Shown: positions 33,437 to 42,983 of the stretch, piece by piece
Numbering within the stretch: position 1 is the first letter of the stretch
Layout: the number at the start of each line of letters is the position of its first letter
Assembly (NCBI GenBank): GCA_030681515.1
Contig: JAUXSE010000036.1
Location: 1 to 64,000, forward strand
Reading direction: 5' to 3'
Source: Geothrix sp.
GTDB lineage: Bacteria > Acidobacteriota > Holophagae > Holophagales > Holophagaceae
DNA length: 64,000 bases
Position numbers and translations under genes: made by a program
The notes under the pieces: model-generated
Told to the model about the DNA's origin: nothing
What the model saw: only the letters and a program-made list of their open reading frames with translations
Database searches by the model: none

Positions 33437-34711
33437 ATGAGCCTCTACTCCGCCTTCTATTCCGGCCTCTCTGGCCTGTCCACCAACGCCAACGCGCTGA
33501 ACGTGATCGGCAACAACCTGTCGAACATCAACACGATCGGCTTCAAGGGCTCGTCCACGACCTTCCGGGACATCTTCAGCACGAGCCTCGGGGGCGTCTC
33601 CACCCAGGGGAACGGCAATCCCATCCAGTTCGGCCTGGGCGTGCAGACCAACAGCGTGAGCCAGGACTTTTCGCAATCCTCCTTCCAGGGCACGGGCAAC
33701 GCCCTCGACATGGCCATCCAGGGCAACGGGTTCTTCACCCTCCAGACCTCCGATGGCCGCCAGGTCTTCACCCGGGCCGGCAACTTCACCCGCAACAACG
33801 GGGGCTACCTCGTCGCCAGCGATGGTTCCTCCGTCATGGGCTGGAACCGCGACCCGGTCACGGGAATCGTGAACACATCGGCCTCCCTGGCCCCGATCCG
33901 CATTGACGCGGGCACCACCGCCAGCGCCTTCGCCACCCAGAATGTCCGGCTGGGCATCAACCTGAATTCCGCAGCCCCCACCGGCGCCGCATCCGTATTG
34001 ACCACCCCGATCCAGGTCTACGACACCCAGGGCAACTCCCAGAACATCATCGTCACCTACACCAAGACCGGCGCGAACACCTGGGACTATGCCGCCTCGG
34101 TCGCTCCTCCCGCCGCCATCGGCGCTGGCGCGACGGGCACCCTGGTCTTCAGCACCTCCGGCACCCTCCTGAGCATCAATGGCGCGGCCCCCACCGCCGG
34201 GACCAACCCCGTCCTGTCCGGCATCAACTGGGGCAACGGCACGGCCATCCAGGACGTCAACTGGAACATCGTGAACCCCGATGGCTCCACCAACCTGACC
34301 CAGTTCTCGGCGGCCAGCAGCACCAGCAGCAGCTTCCAGGACGGCTACGGCGCCGGAACGCTCCGCGACCTGACCGTGGACCAGAACGGCATCCTCAGCG
34401 GCACCTTCACCAACGGCCAGGTGATCGCCCTCGCCCAGGTGGCCCTCTCCACCTTCAACAACATGAATGGCCTGGTCCAGACCGGCAACAACCACTGGGG
34501 CCAGACCCTGGCCTCGGGCTCGCCCACCATCGGCCTGGCCAACCAGGGCGGTCGCGGCGGCGTGCTCGGCTCCAACCTCGAACTGTCCAACGTGGACGTG
34601 GCGAGCGAGTTCACCAAGCTGATTCTGAGCCAGCGCGGCTACCAGGCGAACTCCCGCATCGTCACCACCACCGACGAGCTCCTTCAGGAAACCCTGAACC
34701 TCAAGCGGTGA
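33437..34711 (+). CDS. flgE: Flagellar hook protein FlgE
   Basis: A 424-residue hook subunit with N-terminal SGLSGLSTNANALNVIGNNLSNINTIGFKGS and C-terminal LELSNVDVASEFTKLILSQRGYQANSRIVTTTDELLQETLNL, the paired rod/hook helices. The middle carries the D1/D2 variable domains. It is the last gene of flagellar block II and is followed by a strong hairpin. Confidence 0.95.
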   Translation: MSLYSAFYSGLSGLSTNANALNVIGNNLSNINTIGFKGSSTTFRDIFSTSLGGVSTQGNGNPIQFGLGVQTNSVSQDFSQSSFQGTGNALDMAIQGNGFFTLQTSDGRQVFTRAGNFTRNNGGYLVASDGSSVMGWNRDPVTGIVNTSASLAPIRIDAGTTASAFATQNVRLGINLNSAAPTGAASVLTTPIQVYDTQGNSQNIIVTYTKTGANTWDYAASVAPPAAIGAGATGTLVFSTSGTLLSINGAAPTAGTNPVLSGINWGNGTAIQDVNWNIVNPDGSTNLTQFSAASSTSSSFQDGYGAGTLRDLTVDQNGILSGTFTNGQVIALAQVALSTFNNMNGLVQTGNNHWGQTLASGSPTIGLANQGGRGGVLGSNLELSNVDVASEFTKLILSQRGYQANSRIVTTTDELLQETLNLKR

Positions 34712-34724
34712 CGGGTTCTTTCCA

Positions 34725-34758
34725 CATGGCGCGCGGCCCAACCGGGCCGCGCGCCATG
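34725..34758 (+). terminator. Hairpin closing the flagellar operon
   Basis: A perfect 15-bp stem with an AACC loop (34725-34739 pairs with 34744-34758) lies 13 bases after the flgE stop. There is no T-run, but the stem strength and position make it the likely operon end or a processing barrier. Confidence 0.6.
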
Positions 34759-34805
34759 TACGGCGCTCCATAGGCGGGTACACTTGAGCCTTTGACTGAG
34801 GCCCC

Positions 34806-35912
34806 ATGTCCGACCAGGAACTGCAGCCCCTCGCGCCCCGCCGGAGAACCCGCCAGATCCGGGTGGGCAAGGTGCCGGTGGGCGGGGACGCGCCCATCTC
34901 CGTCCAAAGCATGACCAAGACGGACACCCGGGACGTGGAGGCCACGGTCAACCAGATCTACGCCTACGCCAACGCCGGCTGCGAGATCGTCCGCGTGAGC
35001 GTCCCCACCAAGAAGGCAGGCGAGGTCTTCCACGAGATCTGCGACCGGAGCCCCATCCCCGTGGTGGCGGACATCCACTTCGACTATCGCCTGGCCCTGG
35101 TGGCGGCCGATGGCGGCGCCGCCTGCCTGCGCATCAATCCCGGCAACATCGGCGGCCAGGAGCGCGTGAAGGCCGTGGTGGACAAGGCCGGGTCGAAGGG
35201 CATCCCCATCCGCATCGGCGTGAACGGCGGCAGCCTCGAAAAGGATCTGCTGGAGAAGTTCGGCACGGCCACGCCTGAGGCCATGGTGGAAAGCGCCCTG
35301 CGCCACATCGAGGTGCTGGAGCGCGAAGGCTTCCGCGATATCAAGATCAGCCTCAAGGCCAGCGATGTGATCCGCACCGTGCAGGCCTACCGCCTGCTGG
35401 CCCGGCAGGTGGACTACCCCTTCCACCTCGGCATCACCGAGGCGGGCACCCCCTTCGGCGGCACCATCCGGTCCAGTGTGGGCATGGGCATCCTCTTGGC
35501 CGAGGGCCTGGGCGACACCATCCGCGTCTCCCTCACGGGCGAGGGCGAAGACGAATGCCGCGTGGGCCACGAGATGCTGCGCTCCCTGGCCCTGCGCTCC
35601 GGCGGCTTCCGCATGGTGAGCTGCCCCAGCTGCGGCCGGGTGCAGATTGATCTCAACCGCGTGGCCAACGAGATCGAGGAAGGCCTCAAGCTGATCAACC
35701 ACGAGAACATCACCTACGCCGTCATGGGCTGCGTGGTGAACGGCCCCGGCGAGGCCAGGGACGCGGATCTCGGCGTGGCCGGCGGCGCAGGCGAGGGGCT
35801 CATCTACCGCAAGGGCGAGCTCATCCGGAGGGTGAAGGAAGAGGACCTCGTCCCCGCCTTCCTGGAGGAAGCTCGCAAGGTCAAGGCCGAGGCGGATGCG
35901 GCAAAGGTCTAG
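34806..35912 (+). CDS. ispG: 4-hydroxy-3-methylbut-2-enyl diphosphate synthase IspG (GcpE)
   Basis: A 368-residue iron-sulfur enzyme of the MEP isoprenoid pathway. Motifs include ISVQSMTKTDTRDV near the start, RINPGNIG, and the 4Fe-4S ligands SCPSCGR and GCVVNGPGEA with the final Glu. It converts MEcPP to HMBPP. A TACACT -10 box lies 34 bases upstream and GAGG precedes the ATG. yidD follows at once. Confidence 0.95.
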   Translation: MSDQELQPLAPRRRTRQIRVGKVPVGGDAPISVQSMTKTDTRDVEATVNQIYAYANAGCEIVRVSVPTKKAGEVFHEICDRSPIPVVADIHFDYRLALVAADGGAACLRINPGNIGGQERVKAVVDKAGSKGIPIRIGVNGGSLEKDLLEKFGTATPEAMVESALRHIEVLEREGFRDIKISLKASDVIRTVQAYRLLARQVDYPFHLGITEAGTPFGGTIRSSVGMGILLAEGLGDTIRVSLTGEGEDECRVGHEMLRSLALRSGGFRMVSCPSCGRVQIDLNRVANEIEEGLKLINHENITYAVMGCVVNGPGEARDADLGVAGGAGEGLIYRKGELIRRVKEEDLVPAFLEEARKVKAEADAAKV

Positions 35913-35913
35913 G

Positions 35914-36210
35914 ATGATCCCCTGGCTGCTGGCCCACCCCTTCGTGGCCATCGGGCTCTTCCTGGTGCTGGAGGCCCCCCTTCCCGTGCGGTTCCAGCCC
36001 ACCGCCTGGGTCTTCCGGGGCGCCATCCGGGCCTACCAGGCCATCCTGTCGAGCCACCTGCCCTCCCAGTGCAAGTTCACCCCCACCTGCAGCCACTACG
36101 GCCTGGGTTGCATCCAGAAGTACGGCACCCTCCGGGGCGGCCTGCTCACCACCTGGCGGCTGATCCGCTGCTCACCACTGACCCACGGCGGCATGGATCC
36201 GATTCCCTGA
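35914..36210 (+). CDS. yidD: Membrane protein insertion efficiency factor YidD
   Basis: A 98-residue YidD family member: AIRAYQAILSSHLPSQCKFTPTCSHYGLGCIQKYG, then GGLLTTWRLIRCSPLTHGG. The three Cys and the C-K-F-x-P-T-C-S pattern are diagnostic. An N-terminal hydrophobic helix anchors it. It assists YidC-dependent insertion. An alternative in-frame ATG lies at 35896. Confidence 0.9.
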   Translation: MIPWLLAHPFVAIGLFLVLEAPLPVRFQPTAWVFRGAIRAYQAILSSHLPSQCKFTPTCSHYGLGCIQKYGTLRGGLLTTWRLIRCSPLTHGGMDPIP

Positions 36211-36263
36211 CTCACTGTCCAAGCCGCGACCTTTCGCCCAAGATGGGACGAGGAGTTACCCCC

Positions 36264-38723
36264 GTGTGTGGAATCGTGTCGCTTTGCTATGGATCAGATG
36301 TTTCCGCCCTGGGGCGCGAGGCTGGTGAACTGCTCAAGCGGCTCGAGTACCGAGGCTATGACTCCACCGGGGCCGCCTTCATCGGCGACGATGGCGCCAT
36401 CAAGCTCCTGAAGAAGGTGGGCGCCCCCAGCCGCGTGGTGCCCGGGTTGGGCATTGACCGGCAGGCAGGCCAACGCTTCATCGGCCAGGTGCGCTGGGCC
36501 ACCTACGGCGCAGTCTCGGACATCAACAGCCAGCCCCACCACGTGCGCTGCAAGGTGGAGCTGGTGGGCGCCCACAATGGCAACATCTCCAATACCGACG
36601 CGCTGAAACCCGCCCTGACAGCCCAGGGCCATGTGGTCATCTCCGACAACGACGGCGAGATGATCACCCACCTGACCGAGGATGCCTACGCCGCCAATCG
36701 GGCGGATCCGGGGCCCGCGCTGGCCGCCTGTGGCCGCGCCTATGCGGCCGCCGGGCTGACGGGAGACATCCCCGACGGCGCCTTCCTCTTGATGGACGCC
36801 ACCCGCAAGGCCGACGCGCGGGCGGAGGGTTCGTACGCCGCGGCCTTCGCCGATCCCCGCGTGCCCGGCGTGGTGGCCGTCAAGTCCGGCTCCTCGCTCT
36901 ACGCGGGCATCGGTGGCGACGCCCACGGTGACTTCGTGGTGGTCTCCAGCGACCTGACCTCCGTGCTCTCCAAGACGCGGATGCTCATTCCGCTGTCCGA
37001 AGGCGAAGGGATCTGGTTCACCGAACGCGGATATCTGGTCTTCACGCTGGGCGGGGACCTCTCCTTCTCCATCCCCCGGACCAGGCGGTCCAAGCTCAAT
37101 GTGCGCGAAACGGGACTGCGCGCGCCGTTCCGCCATTTCATGGAACAGGAGATCGCGTCTTCTCCCGACAATCTGGACGAAGTGCTGCGGTACTACTTCC
37201 GGGCGCCCGGAACCGAAGGCCTCTTCGCCGCCTTCGAGGACCGCATGGACCTGTGCAAGGCCCTCCTGGGCAAGGTGCTGGCCCTCTACGAGGCGCCGGA
37301 CGAGGCCGCCCTGGCTTCGGCCTTCGAGGCCATCCTCGCAGATTCCGTCCACCGGGAGCTGGCCACCCGGGTGGAGCCCCACGCCGATGTGCTGCGTGCC
37401 CACCGGGGCCAGCCCGTTTCCGACGAACGGCAGCTCCTCGCCGACCTGGGACGCCTCCGACCGGAGACGCAGGAAACCCTGGCCCTCTTCGACCTGCTCT
37501 TCGTGTGGAAGAAGCGCCGCCGAGTGACCCGCCACCTCGCGGAGCTGGTGCAGGCCATCCGCGAGACCCAGAAGGTGGGCGGCCGCGTCTTCCTGGTGGC
37601 CTCCGGCACCTCGTACCACGCGGCCCTGGTGGCCGCCACCTTCTTCAACAACCTCTCGGGCGTGGCCGTGTTCCCCTGCAACCCGGGCATGTTCCGGTCC
37701 ATGTACCTGAACACGCTCCACCCGCAGGACCTGCTCATCGGCATCACCCAGTCCGGTGAAACCAAGGATCTGGTGGACATCTTCCAGGATGTGCGCACCC
37801 GCGTGCCCGGCTTGCGGCGCATCTCCCTCGTGAACAACGAGAACAGCCGCATCCCCCAGGAACTGTCCGAGTTCTACCTGCCCATCCTGTGCGGCCCCGA
37901 GATCGCCGTGGCGGCCACCAAGAGCTTCCTCAACCAGGTGGCCATCCTCTATGTGCTGGCGGCCTCCTTCTCGCTCACGGAACGCAAGATCGCCGCGAAC
38001 CTGGAGCGGGCGAAGGTGCTCATCGCGGAGACCCTCCGCACCTGCGAAGGGGATATCGAAGAGGCCGCCGAGCGCCTCTACCTCGAACCCTCGCTCCACA
38101 TCCTCGGCACCGGCCTCATCGGGCTGGCCCGGGAAGGCGCCCTCAAGATCCGCGAAGTGGTGCTCAACCACGCCGAAGGCTACGACGCCGCCGAGTTCAA
38201 GCACGGTCCCAACACCATCCTCGGGAAGAACACGCTGTTCTCCATCCAGGATCTGGCCGGGCTGCTGGAGGTCTACGAGCAGCGCCGGGACGGGCGTCCC
38301 TTCGCCGGGGGGATCGAATCCCTGAAGGCCTGGCCGGAGCTAGTGGAGACGCGCTTCTCCAACTACCCCCTGCTCTTCCTGTGCCCCAGCGAGGAGCGGG
38401 ACATCCGCATCACCATCAGCCAGATCCACACCCACAAGATCCGCGGCGCCGATATCCTGCTCATCGCCGAAAAACAGCCGGAACTGGCCCGGGCCGTGGC
38501 CGGGAAGCCCATGGGCCAGGACCGCTACTGGTCGAAGTACCTGGAGGTGCCCTTCAGCGGGGATCCGAATCTCTTCGTCTTCACCGCCGCCGTGACCCTG
38601 CAACGCCTGGCCTTCCGCATGTCGGTGCTGAAGATGGAGTACCTCGACCGGTTGGGTGTGTCCGACCACGGGGTCCACCCGGACGCCCCCAAGAACGTAT
38701 CGAAGTCCATCACCGTGGATTAA
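36264..38723 (+). CDS. Long GlmS-like glutamine amidotransferase/SIS-domain protein
   Basis: An 819-residue paralogue of GlmS (usual length ~610). The GTG at 36264 is chosen because it puts the catalytic Cys at position 2 (MCGIVSLCYG) and has GAGGAG upstream. The glutaminase domain (EYRGYDSTGAA, GQVRWATYG) is followed by an extra helical region of roughly 150-200 residues (~280-460), then two SIS domains (SGTSYHAA, SGETKDLVD, EGALKIREVVLNHAEGYDAAEFKHGP) and the GlmS-like end KSITVD. Nearly all catalytic features seem present, so an aminotransferase acting on a sugar phosphate is likely. The substrate may differ from fructose-6-phosphate. It should not be taken for a second ordinary glmS. Confidence 0.85.
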   Translation: MCGIVSLCYGSDVSALGREAGELLKRLEYRGYDSTGAAFIGDDGAIKLLKKVGAPSRVVPGLGIDRQAGQRFIGQVRWATYGAVSDINSQPHHVRCKVELVGAHNGNISNTDALKPALTAQGHVVISDNDGEMITHLTEDAYAANRADPGPALAACGRAYAAAGLTGDIPDGAFLLMDATRKADARAEGSYAAAFADPRVPGVVAVKSGSSLYAGIGGDAHGDFVVVSSDLTSVLSKTRMLIPLSEGEGIWFTERGYLVFTLGGDLSFSIPRTRRSKLNVRETGLRAPFRHFMEQEIASSPDNLDEVLRYYFRAPGTEGLFAAFEDRMDLCKALLGKVLALYEAPDEAALASAFEAILADSVHRELATRVEPHADVLRAHRGQPVSDERQLLADLGRLRPETQETLALFDLLFVWKKRRRVTRHLAELVQAIRETQKVGGRVFLVASGTSYHAALVAATFFNNLSGVAVFPCNPGMFRSMYLNTLHPQDLLIGITQSGETKDLVDIFQDVRTRVPGLRRISLVNNENSRIPQELSEFYLPILCGPEIAVAATKSFLNQVAILYVLAASFSLTERKIAANLERAKVLIAETLRTCEGDIEEAAERLYLEPSLHILGTGLIGLAREGALKIREVVLNHAEGYDAAEFKHGPNTILGKNTLFSIQDLAGLLEVYEQRRDGRPFAGGIESLKAWPELVETRFSNYPLLFLCPSEERDIRITISQIHTHKIRGADILLIAEKQPELARAVAGKPMGQDRYWSKYLEVPFSGDPNLFVFTAAVTLQRLAFRMSVLKMEYLDRLGVSDHGVHPDAPKNVSKSITVD

Positions 38724-38785
38724 AAAGAATGGAATCAAGAACATGCTAAATATTGATTGCAGTTATAAGAAAATCTGACCTTTTT

Positions 38786-38794
38786 AGTATGATA
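38786..38794 (+). promoter_or_regulatory. AT-rich promoter before the di-iron repair gene
   Basis: An unusually AT-rich stretch (38722-38800) holds a TATGAT -10-like box about 70 bases before the ATG at 38861. No convincing -35 box, FNR or NsrR site could be recognised by eye. Confidence 0.3.
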
Positions 38795-38860
38795 AGTGAT
38801 CCTTCTCACCCGACCCGTGACCCATCCTGGTTCCCGGGACCCGTTCCCTTCGGAGGCTCC

Positions 38861-39577
38861 ATGACCATTGATCTCGACACCAAGGTGGGCGATCTCGTCC
38901 TGGCCTGGCCCCAGGCCATGCGCTACCTGGAGAGCCAGGGCGTGGACTATTGTTGCGGCGGCCACCGGTCGCTCCGGGAGGCCTGCCAGGTGGCCGGGTG
39001 CGCACCTCAGGCCATCCTCGCCGGCCTGGCCGAGATAGAGGCCCCCGCGGCCGGAGCCCCTTCGCCCCAGTCCTGGATGGACGCCTCCCTGACGGACCTC
39101 ATGGCCCACATCGAATCCACCCACCACGCCTACCTGCGGACGGAGCTGCCCAGGCTGGAAACCCTGCTCCAAAAGGTGCTCGGCGCCCACGGCGAGAACC
39201 ACCCCGAGCTCGACAAGGTACTCGACCTCTTCCAGGCCCTGTCCTCGGATCTGATGCCGCACCTCATGAAGGAAGAACAGATCCTCTACCCCTACATCCG
39301 GCAGATGGAGGCGGGGCAGCCCGCCCAGGCCTGCTTCGCCACCGTGCAGGGCCCCATCCGGGTCATGGAATCGGAACACGAGGCCGTGGGCGCCATGCTC
39401 GCGGGCCTCCGCGCCCACACGAACGAATACACAACCCCCGCCGACGGCTGCGCCACCTTCCGCGCCCTCTACCTCGGCCTGAAGGAACTGGAGGCCGACA
39501 CCCACCTCCACATCTTCCTGGAGAACCAGATCCTCCATCCGAGGGCGAAGCAGCTGGAGGCCCTGATCCAGGCCTGA
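38861..39577 (+). CDS. Iron-sulfur cluster repair di-iron protein (Ric/YtfE/ScdA family)
   Basis: A 238-residue protein. The N-terminal DUF542 domain has VDYCCGGHRSLREAC. A C-terminal haemerythrin-like four-helix bundle carries the iron ligands (HIESTHHAYLRTELPRLE, HGENHPEL, HLMKEEQILYPYI, ESEHEAVG, DTHLHIFLENQILHPRA). Family members repair Fe-S clusters after nitric oxide or oxidative damage. CGGAGG precedes the ATG. It stands alone behind an AT-rich promoter, which fits stress control. Confidence 0.9.
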   Translation: MTIDLDTKVGDLVLAWPQAMRYLESQGVDYCCGGHRSLREACQVAGCAPQAILAGLAEIEAPAAGAPSPQSWMDASLTDLMAHIESTHHAYLRTELPRLETLLQKVLGAHGENHPELDKVLDLFQALSSDLMPHLMKEEQILYPYIRQMEAGQPAQACFATVQGPIRVMESEHEAVGAMLAGLRAHTNEYTTPADGCATFRALYLGLKELEADTHLHIFLENQILHPRAKQLEALIQA

Positions 39578-39675
39578 ACCTGGGGTGGATCAGTGCGCGT
39601 CCTGCACACTCCAGCGGTCCGTGCAGCCATGGCTTTCCACGACCGCTGCTAGTTTGAATAGCATGGGGAGGTGGC

Positions 39676-40422
39676 GTGGCCAACTGGAGAGACACCCGAT
39701 TCGGCGGGATTGTGATGGCGGTCTGGGCCCTTGCGACCGTGCCCATGACCGTGATGGCGATCCTCTTGGCCGTTCCCTTCCTGGGCCGGCGCCGCGCGTT
39801 CTTCACCATGGGCCCGCTGTTCGCCAAAGGCATGGCCTGGTTCTGCCACATCCCCTTCACCCTGCATGGCTGGGAGCAGATGCCTGAAGACATCCGCGAG
39901 GGCCGGCAGCCGGTGATCTTCATGTCGAACCATGAAAGCCTGATGGATCCGCCCTATCTGATTGCCGCCCTGCCCGTGTCCGCCGTCTACCTCGCCAAGC
40001 AGGAACTGAAGTACATGCCCTTCATCGGCTGGGCGTGCTGGGCCGCAGGCGTGATCTTCATTGATCGCGGTGACCGGGAACGTGCCGTCCGCAGCATCCA
40101 TGATGCGGCCCTGCAGATCCGGGGCGGCAAGAGTGTGGTGATCTTCCCCGAAGGGACGCGCAGCCGAACGGGCCAGATGCTCCCTTTCAAGAAAGGCGGC
40201 TTTGCACTGGCCCTGGATGCGGGCGTGCCCGTCGTTCCCATGGCCACCGTGGGCGGGTTCCAGACCCTGCCCCCCGATGGGCTGAAGTTCAAACCCGGGC
40301 GATACATCCTTCATGTGGGAGAGCCCGTGCATCCCTCCGATCACCCCGACCGTGATTCCCTCCTGAAGGAAGTGCAACGCCGCATCGAGCTCCTGGTGGC
40401 CGAGGCTCGCAAAGGCTCCTAG
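39676..40422 (+). CDS. 1-acyl-sn-glycerol-3-phosphate acyltransferase (PlsC family)
   Basis: A 248-residue membrane acyltransferase with the H-x4-D motif NHESLMD at about residue 86, FIDRG, and the FPEGTRS motif near 158. Two N-terminal hydrophobic helices anchor it. It makes phosphatidic acid for phospholipids. It starts at GTG 39676 with GGGGAGG six bases upstream and a TAGTTT -10 box at 39650-39655. Its TAG overlaps the stop of the convergent kinase gene. Confidence 0.88.
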   Translation: MANWRDTRFGGIVMAVWALATVPMTVMAILLAVPFLGRRRAFFTMGPLFAKGMAWFCHIPFTLHGWEQMPEDIREGRQPVIFMSNHESLMDPPYLIAALPVSAVYLAKQELKYMPFIGWACWAAGVIFIDRGDRERAVRSIHDAALQIRGGKSVVIFPEGTRSRTGQMLPFKKGGFALALDAGVPVVPMATVGGFQTLPPDGLKFKPGRYILHVGEPVHPSDHPDRDSLLKEVQRRIELLVAEARKGS

Positions 40423-42950
40423 CGGAACGCCGGATCCTGCCGGGCCACGCGGAGCTTGCCGGGATGGAACCGGTCCGCCAGTTCCACCATGGCCTGGGCG
40501 GCCGTGCGATCGCCAAGCCGCGCCACCATGCGCGCCATGAAATAGAGATTCACCGAGACCACCCGGCGCTCGTTGTGCTTCTTCGAGGCCAGGTCAAAGG
40601 CCGCCACTTTCTGGCGGAACGCCTCGAAGCGCGCCCGGGCGCCCGCGCCGTCCCCGGCCACGGCCTGCTTCACGCCCGCCAGCAGAACGGTGTTCGAGTG
40701 GTCCGGGGGCCAGGCGCCTTCGAGCTCCCTGAGGTAGGTTTCCGCGGAAGCCCGGTCGTTCCGGTCCCAGGCCGTGTACGCCATGAGGCTGCGGAGGACG
40801 TTGGAACCGGGAATCTCCCGCAGCCCGGCCCGCAGGCATGCCTCCGCCTCCTGGCTGCGCCCCATCCACAGCAGGGTGTCAGCCGCGGTGACATAGGCGT
40901 ATTCCGCCGAGGGGCGAAGGGCCAGAGCGCGGTTCGCATGCTGGAGCGCCGTGGGGAGTTCGCCATCGTTCTGGAGGAGCACGCCGAAGCGGTGGTGGGC
41001 CTGCCAGCCCTCCGGGAACAGTGTGAGGGACTTCTCGAAGTAGCGCCGGGAAGCCTGGTGGTTGTCCTCGCCCTCCAGCCCGGCGAAGACATCGGCGAGC
41101 ACGTCGTAGGCCTTGTGATCGGCGGGATCGAGGCGCACGGCCTGGAGCGCCGCGCGGCTGGACCCTTCCAGGTCACCCATCCGGAGGAGAATGGAGGCCA
41201 GCGCACGGTAGGCCTGGGAGGCGCTGGGATCCAGCGAGATCGCCTGTTCCGCGGCGGCCTTGCCCTGGCGCAGCAGGGCCTGGGCCTCGTCGTACCGGCC
41301 CTGGCCGAGCGCGGTGGTGGCACCGAGTTCCGCCAGGGTCCACGCATACTCCGCGCGGGCCGGAGCATAGTCGGGCTCCAACTCGATGGCCGATGCGAGC
41401 AGCGTGCTGGCCAGCCGCACGGAATCCTGGTTGCCATCCGTGATGACCTGGAGCGCCTTGGTGTAGAGTTCGCGGGTTCTTGGCAGCTTGGCCTGGGAAC
41501 GCGGAGCGCCCGGATCGCTGCCAAGCCCCATCTCCTGGGGCAGCTGCTGCTGAAGCTCGTCCTCGAGTTTCAGCAGATCCGCCACGGGCCGGTCCAGCTG
41601 GAACTGATGCAGGGTAGCGCCCCGGACCGCGTCCAGCACCCGCACGACCATGCGCAGCTGGCCACCCACCACCTGGTAGCTGCCCAGCACCAGCAGCTCG
41701 GCCTTGAGCTGGCGGCCCAGCTCACCGATGGCCTTCGGCGCCTGGCCAGGCGTATCACCCAGCTGGTGCATGACCTCCACTATGCGGAGCCGGTCCACCA
41801 CCGCCATGTCGTCCCGCCGCACCAGCCCGAAGGCCATGGCATCGGCAAAGCTGTTGCTCAGCCAGGCGTGCTCCGAGTCCGGTTGCAGCTGCTCCAGGGG
41901 CAGGATGGCCACCACCCGGCGGCCCTTGGTGAAGTCCTCCCGCGAAGCCCGGCGCGCCTCGCCCAGGCCGGTGCCGTCCATGCGCCGCGCCAGCCACAGG
42001 CCCAGGACGGACCCCAGGGCCAGCACCGCGCCGGCCGAACCTAGAATCCAGCGCCGGCGGCGGCGCGACGCCACCGGCCGGCTGAGGTGGGGCACCGCGG
42101 CCGTGGCGATGTCTTCGGAAAGCCCCGCGGCGAGCGCCTGAAGGTTCGGGAAACGGCCCTTCGGCCCCTTCGCCAGCAGGCGGTGGATGGTGTCCTGGAG
42201 CGTGCGGGAAAGATCGGGGCGGACTTCGGACAACGGCCTGGGTTCATCCCGGGTCACCGCGTAGAGGGTGTCCACCAGGCTGCCGCGAAGGAACGGATGC
42301 ACGGCTGTGGCCAGTTCGTAGAGGACGACACCCAGACTGAACTGGTCGGACTGGCCCGTGAGGGGCTGACCGTTGGCCTGTTCGGGGCTCATGTAGGCGG
42401 GCGTGCCCTGGCTGTACCCCGGCGCGGTGCGCTCCACGAGGGTCATGTGATGGGAGGTCTGTCCCTGCGGGAGGTCCTCGGCGCCCCGGCGGGCGATGCC
42501 GAAGTCGAGGATCTTCAACTGGCCCTCGTCCGTCAGCAGCAGGTTCTCCGGCTTGATGTCGCGGTGGACGATCCCTTTCTGGTGCGCATGGGACAGGGCC
42601 GAAGCCGCCTGCCGGGCCAGATCCCGCAGCGTGTCTCCATCCAGGGGCCGGCCCACCAGGGCCCGCAGGGTGCGTCCCTCCACCAGCTCCATCGCGATGT
42701 AGGGCGTTCCCTCCACCTCCCCGGCATCGTAGATGTGGGCGATGTTCGGGTGGTTCAGCTGGCAGGCCAGCTTGGCCTCGCCGATGAGGGCCTTCCGGCG
42801 CAGGTCGTCCGCGTCCTTCAGGATCTTGAGCGCCACCTCGCGTTCCAGCCGCAGGTCGAGCGCCCTCCAGACTTCGCCCATGGCCCCCTCCCCCAGACGG
42901 GAAAGCAGCCGGTACGAACCGAAATGGGGGGAATCGGGGGTCAAGCGCAT
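40419..42950 (-). CDS. Membrane Ser/Thr protein kinase with C-terminal TPR repeats
   Basis: An 843-residue protein. The kinase domain (~residues 12-270) has the Gly loop LGEGAMGEVW, VALKIL lysine, VHRDIKPEN catalytic loop, LDFGIA metal motif and TPAYMSPEQ activation segment. A basic stretch RRRRR leads into a membrane helix at ~300-320 (ILGSAGAVLALGSVLGLWLA). The outer part has a TolB-like region (RRVVAILPLEQL...LLVLGSYQVVGGQLRMVVRVLDA) and TPR-type repeats from about residue 480. Such kinases are common in Acidobacteriota and Myxococcota and may sense periplasmic signals. It is divergent from the sigma-54 activator gene with only 33 bp between the start codons. Confidence 0.9.
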   Translation of the reverse strand: MRLTPDSPHFGSYRLLSRLGEGAMGEVWRALDLRLEREVALKILKDADDLRRKALIGEAKLACQLNHPNIAHIYDAGEVEGTPYIAMELVEGRTLRALVGRPLDGDTLRDLARQAASALSHAHQKGIVHRDIKPENLLLTDEGQLKILDFGIARRGAEDLPQGQTSHHMTLVERTAPGYSQGTPAYMSPEQANGQPLTGQSDQFSLGVVLYELATAVHPFLRGSLVDTLYAVTRDEPRPLSEVRPDLSRTLQDTIHRLLAKGPKGRFPNLQALAAGLSEDIATAAVPHLSRPVASRRRRRWILGSAGAVLALGSVLGLWLARRMDGTGLGEARRASREDFTKGRRVVAILPLEQLQPDSEHAWLSNSFADAMAFGLVRRDDMAVVDRLRIVEVMHQLGDTPGQAPKAIGELGRQLKAELLVLGSYQVVGGQLRMVVRVLDAVRGATLHQFQLDRPVADLLKLEDELQQQLPQEMGLGSDPGAPRSQAKLPRTRELYTKALQVITDGNQDSVRLASTLLASAIELEPDYAPARAEYAWTLAELGATTALGQGRYDEAQALLRQGKAAAEQAISLDPSASQAYRALASILLRMGDLEGSSRAALQAVRLDPADHKAYDVLADVFAGLEGEDNHQASRRYFEKSLTLFPEGWQAHHRFGVLLQNDGELPTALQHANRALALRPSAEYAYVTAADTLLWMGRSQEAEACLRAGLREIPGSNVLRSLMAYTAWDRNDRASAETYLRELEGAWPPDHSNTVLLAGVKQAVAGDGAGARARFEAFRQKVAAFDLASKKHNERRVVSVNLYFMARMVARLGDRTAAQAMVELADRFHPGKLRVARQDPAFR

Positions 42951-42983
42951 CCTTTGAGCAGACCCTGGAAGTATACCTTTCGG

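Noticed and set aside
40415-40425. Gene fusion or frameshift between plsC and the kinase
   Set aside because: The two genes are convergent and merely share a CTAG at their stops.
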